Assembly (NCBI GenBank): GCA_036351255.1 | Contig: JAZBOS010000113.1 | Coordinates: forward strand, 1-35,078 | Direction of reading: 5' to 3' | Length of the DNA stretch: 35,078 nucleotides | From: Bacteroides sp. | GTDB taxonomy: Bacteria; Bacteroidota; Bacteroidia; Bacteroidales; UBA7960 | In this document: positions 31,960 to 35,078 of the stretch, piece by piece | How the letters are laid out: every line of letters begins with the position of its first letter | Position numbering within the stretch: position 1 is the first letter of the stretch | The notes under the pieces: model-generated | Databases searched by the model: none | What the model was told of the DNA's origin: nothing | Seen by the model: only the letters and a program-made list of their open reading frames with translations | Made by a program: the position numbers and the translations under genes

Positions 31960-32601
31960 ATGAAATGTGATAGTGAAGTTGCCCGTATCATTGCGAGTTT
32001 ATTGCTTCAAAGCAAAGCCGTAAAACTAGACGCTGTGACACCCTTCACCTGGGCTTCAGGAATAAAATCTCCCATTTATTGCGACAACCGGCTTACATTG
32101 TCTTTTCCGCAGGTCAGGCGTCAGATTGCGCTGCAGTTTTCGAGAATTATCCGTGAAAATTTTCCGGAAGCAGCAGTGATAGCCGGTGTGGCGACTGGGG
32201 CCATTGCCCACGGTATCCTGGTGGCTGAAGAAATGGGGCTGCCTTTTGTTTACGTGCGCAATGCTGCCAAAGGGCATGGACTGGGAAACCAGATAGAGGG
32301 GCGGATTCTAAAGGGTGAGAAGACGGTTGTGATCGAAGACCTGGTCTCGACGGGGCAGAGCAGCCTTGCGGCCGTAAAGGCTTTGCGCGAAGCTGGTTTC
32401 CTTGTCGAAGGAATGCTGGCCATTTTTTCCTACCAGTTCCCCGAAGCCGAAGAGGCCATGGCACAGCACGAAATCGATCTGTACACCCTCAGCAATTATA
32501 CTTGCCTGCTGGAGACTGCCCTGCAGGAAAGCCGCATCACTGAGGAGGATATGCAAATTCTTTCGAAATGGCGCGAAAACCCCCGTGCCTGGGGGGAATA
32601 G
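31960..32601 (+). CDS. pyrE: Orotate phosphoribosyltransferase
   Basis: This 213-residue enzyme joins orotate and PRPP to make OMP, the substrate of PyrF in the same window. The N-terminus KAVKLDAVTPFTWASGIKSP is characteristic, with YCDNRLTLSFPQVR after it. The PRPP-binding loop is VVIEDLVSTGQSS (near 125-137), and the flexible loop VRNAAKGHGLGNQIEG precedes it. Length is normal. The start MKCDSEVARIIAS places the ATG at 31960, just after the -7 element. The SRPBCC gene follows 27 bases later. Confidence 0.95.
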   Translation: MKCDSEVARIIASLLLQSKAVKLDAVTPFTWASGIKSPIYCDNRLTLSFPQVRRQIALQFSRIIRENFPEAAVIAGVATGAIAHGILVAEEMGLPFVYVRNAAKGHGLGNQIEGRILKGEKTVVIEDLVSTGQSSLAAVKALREAGFLVEGMLAIFSYQFPEAEEAMAQHEIDLYTLSNYTCLLETALQESRITEEDMQILSKWRENPRAWGE

Positions 32602-32628
32602 ACTTCATCATAGTTATCTTCAAGTATT

Positions 32629-33042
32629 ATGACAAAATTCCAGAGTAAGCGCGTTCTTGTCAATGCGAGCGAACAAGAGGTATATCATTTCCTGAGCGAT
32701 TTCAGAAATTTCAAAGACCTTATGCCGCCACAGATCGTTGACTGGCAGGCCGATGAGGATAGCTGTTCATTTACAATCCAGGGAATGGCCAGTCTCTCGA
32801 TGCGAATGCAGGAAAAGGTTCCCTTCCAGAAAATTCATATCAAGGCAGATGGCCAAAATCCCATCGATTATTCCCTTGACTGCTATTTCGAGCCTGAAGA
32901 GGAAAACCGGAGCCGGGTTGAGATTGTGTTTGATGCTGAGTTGAATCCTTTTCTGAAAATGGTGGCTTCAGGGCCTTTGCAAAACCTTGTCAATATGCTG
33001 GCTGATAAACTGGAAGACATTTTTGCAAAGAGGTCAGAATAG
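32629..33042 (+). CDS. SRPBCC (START-like) family protein
   Basis: This 137-residue protein fits the SRPBCC/START-like fold, which forms a hydrophobic pocket for small ligands. The opening VNASEQEVYHFLSDFRNFKDLMPPQ is a typical first strand and helix, and the long C-terminal helix NLVNMLADKLEDIF closes the pocket. Ligand and role are unknown. It lies 27 bases after pyrE and is probably cotranscribed. It overlaps the end of birA on the other strand by 9 bases. Confidence 0.75.
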   Translation: MTKFQSKRVLVNASEQEVYHFLSDFRNFKDLMPPQIVDWQADEDSCSFTIQGMASLSMRMQEKVPFQKIHIKADGQNPIDYSLDCYFEPEEENRSRVEIVFDAELNPFLKMVASGPLQNLVNMLADKLEDIFAKRSE

Positions 33043-33057
33043 AAACCTGACTTCTTT
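33027..33057 (+). terminator. Hairpin at the overlapping gene ends
   Basis: AAAGAGGTCAG (33027-33037) pairs with CTGACTTCTTT (33047-33057) across a 9-base loop. In the forward RNA every position pairs if one G-U is allowed; in the reverse RNA that position is an A-C mismatch. It covers the stop codons of both convergent genes. The T tract is short (three Ts), so termination may be partial. Confidence 0.45.
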
Positions 33058-33789
33058 GATGTCGAAATTTAATAGCTGGCCCCCGCTTTCTCTGATCAGG
33101 ATCCGTCCATATTCGTCAATCCCGGTTATTTCTCCTGAAAATTCTTTTTCTTCGTGCGAAAAACGCCTGGTTTCTCCGAACCCCAGCAAGTGGTTCAGGT
33201 AGGATTCCCTGATCTGTTTATGGTTTTCATTTTGGAGCACCCGATACCACCATGAAATTGAGCTGAAGACGGTTTCAAAGACCTTTGAGAGCTCAAATTC
33301 AGTTCCCGTGATGGTTTTGATTGACAGGGCATTGGGTGCGTCATTCGAGAATTGATCCTGGTTCACGTTGATCCCGATGCCGGCTACAGCCACGAGCAAG
33401 CGGTTTCCCATGATCTGGTTTTCGATAAGGGTGCCCGAAACTTTGCGGTCTTTCCAATAAATATCGTTTGGCCATTTAACCAGTACATTCTCCTTCGGAG
33501 TTAGCAATTCAGCGATGCCATCCCTGACCCCCAGGGCGATGGCCTGGTTTAACAGGAACTGGTTGGCGGGAGGTAGGAAGACCGGACGGAGTATGACAGA
33601 GAAGGTAAGGTTTTTGCCGGGTTCGCTTTCCCAGGATGCCTGTCCCTGCCCTCGTCCCGAATATTGATGCATTGCTACAATGGCAGTGCCCTCTGGAGGG
33701 CTGGATGTCCCGAGCAATCGAAAAGCTTCACGATTGGTTGAGTCGGTGGTTTCAAGGTGTATGATCCGCAGAGCCTTACTTTCCATCAT
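33034..33789 (-). CDS. birA: Biotin-[acetyl-CoA-carboxylase] ligase
   Basis: This 251-residue enzyme activates biotin with ATP and attaches it to the carrier lysine of biotin enzymes. Conserved parts are the biotin/ATP loop HQYSGRGQGQASWESEPGKN (41-60; a variant of GRGRxGR), VKWPNDIYWKDRKVSGTLIE (104-123) and AVAGIGINVNQD (near 135). There is no N-terminal helix-turn-helix, so it is the monofunctional ligase without the repressor role of E. coli BirA. It starts at MMESKALRI and has a good reverse-strand promoter at 33803-33832. It converges on, and overlaps by 9 bases, the SRPBCC gene. Confidence 0.93.
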   Translation of the reverse strand: MMESKALRIIHLETTDSTNREAFRLLGTSSPPEGTAIVAMHQYSGRGQGQASWESEPGKNLTFSVILRPVFLPPANQFLLNQAIALGVRDGIAELLTPKENVLVKWPNDIYWKDRKVSGTLIENQIMGNRLLVAVAGIGINVNQDQFSNDAPNALSIKTITGTEFELSKVFETVFSSISWWYRVLQNENHKQIRESYLNHLLGFGETRRFSHEEKEFSGEITGIDEYGRILIRESGGQLLNFDIKEVRFLF

Positions 33790-33802
33790 CTGGGCGAAAG
33801 GA

Positions 33803-33832
33803 CAAAATTAGTCAATTTAAATCCATTAACAA
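33803..33832 (-). promoter_or_regulatory. Promoter of birA
   Basis: On the reverse strand, TTG (33832 to 33830), a 19-base spacer and TAATTTTG (33810 to 33803) match the Bacteroidota promoter. The leader would be about 10 bases. Confidence 0.65.
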
Positions 33833-33874
33833 TTATTCGCAAAAATGCAAAAACATTATGTGCGTAAATAATGT

Positions 33875-33882
33875 TAAATTTG
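33875..33882 (+). promoter_or_regulatory. Candidate -7 element of rsfS-ftsH
   Basis: TAAATTTG matches the -7 consensus and lies 23 bases before the preferred rsfS start. It overlaps codons of a longer reading frame starting at 33858, which supports the downstream start. Confidence 0.45.
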
Positions 33883-33905
33883 CAGGTAATATTAACATTC
33901 CGGGA

Positions 33906-34277
33906 ATGGTAAAAACACAAAAGAAAGACGACACAAAAACCCTTATTGATTCGATAGTAAAAGGTATCCAGGAAAAAAAAGGACTTGATATAGTAATATT
34001 GGATTTAGCCAAGCTGAATTCTACCGTTTGCGATTATTTTGTTATTTGTCACGGGACTTCCAAAACCCATGCGGGCGCTATTGCAGATTCGGTAGAGGTT
34101 GAAGCAAAGAAGGCTACAGGCCACTTTCCCCGTCGCCGGGAAGGCTTTGCCAATGCCGAGTGGATATTGCTTGATTACCTCGACATTGTGGTTCACGTGT
34201 TCCAGGAACCGGTTCGAAACTTTTATAAGCTGGAAGCCCTATGGGCCGATGCGCCCCGAACCACGGTAGAGGAATAA
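33906..34277 (+). CDS. rsfS: Ribosome silencing factor RsfS
   Basis: This 123-residue protein binds ribosomal protein uL14 and blocks subunit joining when nutrients are low. It starts MVKTQKKDDTKTLIDSIVKG and has the family core VILDLAKLNSTVCDYFVICH, then KTHAGAIADSVEVEAKK, and the C-terminal EWILLDYLDIVVHVFQEPVR that is nearly diagnostic. An upstream ATG at 33858 would add 16 residues across the -7 element and is rejected. ftsH begins 36 bases after its stop, a pairing that I recall as common in Bacteroidota. Confidence 0.95.
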   Translation: MVKTQKKDDTKTLIDSIVKGIQEKKGLDIVILDLAKLNSTVCDYFVICHGTSKTHAGAIADSVEVEAKKATGHFPRRREGFANAEWILLDYLDIVVHVFQEPVRNFYKLEALWADAPRTTVEE

Positions 34278-34313
34278 CAATTTATAGCAGCATTACATTT
34301 CATTTGCAACTCA

Positions 34314-35078
34314 ATGAATACAGATAACAATAATAAAACGACCAATAAACCCAATGGCAACAAACCGGGGGATCCGGATGGTGGAAAAGGCAAGAAAAAG
34401 CCCGGGTTCAACTTTTACTGGGTTTACGGGATTCTTGCCCTTTTGCTGATTGCCTTAAACTTCTTTAACTGGGGTGGTTCAACCATTGAGATTTCTCAAC
34501 AACGCTTTGAGGTTGAAATGCTTTCATCCCAGGACGTAGAGAAGCTGGTGGTGGTGAATCAGGACATGGTTGAAGTTTTTCTCAAGCCTGATAAACTTGA
34601 TCAGGAGAAATACAATGACCTCGAAGGCCGGGGCACTGGTACCATGGATGCCCTTCGGCCGCATTATATGTTTAAGATCGGTTCAGTAGAGAATTTTGAA
34701 CAGATGGTTCGGGAAGGGCAGGAGGATCTTCCCATCGAAGAGCGTGTTCCTGTTTTTTATGAGCAACGCAGAAACTGGGGTACTGACATCCTGGGCTGGT
34801 TGCTTCCCATTGGTTTGCTTATTGTTTTCTGGTTGTTTATTATGCGCCGGATGGCAGGTGCTTCAGGGGGCGGGCAAATCTTTAATATTGGTAAATCGAA
34901 AGCCACCCTCTTTGACAAGGACACCCACGTGAGTGTCACTTTCAAAAATGTTGCAGGCCTTGAAGAAGCCAAGACTGAGGTGATGGAGATAGTCGATTTC
35001 CTCAAAAATCCGAAGAAATACACACAGCTGGGGGGTAAGATACCCAAAGGTGCCCTTCTTGTAGGCCCTCCCGGTACA
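34314..35078 (+). CDS. ftsH: ATP-dependent zinc metalloprotease FtsH, N-terminal part
   Basis: This gene starts at ATG 34314 and runs off the window after 255 codons. The N-terminus is a polar Asn/Lys/Gly-rich tail (1-31), then a membrane helix (FYWVYGILALLLIALNFF, 34-51), a periplasmic domain (about 55-155) and a second helix (GWLLPIGLLIVFWLFIMRRM, about 160-180). The AAA+ domain begins with VSVTFKNVAGLEEAK and ends at GALLVGPPGT, inside the Walker A motif. FtsH degrades membrane and short-lived proteins. The zinc protease domain lies beyond the window. It follows rsfS by 36 bases and probably shares its promoter. Confidence 0.95.
   Translation, partial: MNTDNNNKTTNKPNGNKPGDPDGGKGKKKPGFNFYWVYGILALLLIALNFFNWGGSTIEISQQRFEVEMLSSQDVEKLVVVNQDMVEVFLKPDKLDQEKYNDLEGRGTGTMDALRPHYMFKIGSVENFEQMVREGQEDLPIEERVPVFYEQRRNWGTDILGWLLPIGLLIVFWLFIMRRMAGASGGGQIFNIGKSKATLFDKDTHVSVTFKNVAGLEEAKTEVMEIVDFLKNPKKYTQLGGKIPKGALLVGPPGT

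Noticed and set aside
33858..33905. Longer start of rsfS
   Set aside because: The added codons overlap a -7 promoter element and do not match the family N-terminus.

Overview
The window looks like a piece of a Bacteroidota chromosome, probably an anaerobic Bacteroidales or Marinilabiliales-type organism; this is inference from gene content. The signs are a fused SecDF, a PorE-like OmpA protein with TPR, beta-propeller and regulatory domains, an S46 dipeptidyl peptidase, the long form of PurM, DUF3822 next to rsmD and coaD, a four-subunit 2-oxoacid:ferredoxin oxidoreductase, and promoters of the Bacteroidota type (-7 element TAnnTTTG, often with TTG or TTTG 19-21 bases upstream). No rRNA, tRNA, CRISPR array, insertion sequence or phage gene was seen. 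Nearly everything is core housekeeping DNA.

Layout. Bases 1-420 hold the end of a menaquinone methyltransferase and a tiny reverse-strand helix-turn-helix protein. Bases 791-3450 form the korDABC-type ferredoxin oxidoreductase operon, then a small retropepsin-like protein. Bases 4161-8067 carry protein export (secDF, then tatA). Bases 8168-13528 carry the OmpA/PorE-like protein, purM, prfA and pyrF. Next come a DPP11-like peptidase, a reverse-strand fucose-isomerase-like protein, a DEAD-box helicase and an SLC45-like transporter. Bases 20511-25301 are all reverse strand: ilvE, then an envelope cluster (amidase, MCE protein, PBP4-type carboxypeptidase) divergent from lptD at 25402. Bases 28460-30931 hold a membrane-anchored unknown, DUF3822, rsmD and coaD. 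The end has a NUDIX protein, pyrE, an SRPBCC protein, birA, rsfS and the first 255 codons of ftsH.

The most unusual content is not a gene. Three intergenic palindromes (about 7437-7484, 20151-20218 and 31067-31130) share one geometry but not one sequence. CpG steps are spaced 11-11-10-11-11 bases (11-10-11 in the first), on one face of the helix. The unit is CG-NN-TAAAC-N-C, and the variable NN and N are the same in all clear copies of one element but differ between elements (AC/C, GT/A, TA/T). Four of the six flanks have TATGG or TCTGG with its TGG exactly 15 bases beyond the outer CG. I do not recognise this as a named repeat family.

Other points of interest: overlapping divergent promoters between the amidase gene and lptD, TTG starts on lptD and the helicase gene, a probably leaderless pyrE, and a hairpin embedded in the overlapping ends of the SRPBCC and birA genes.
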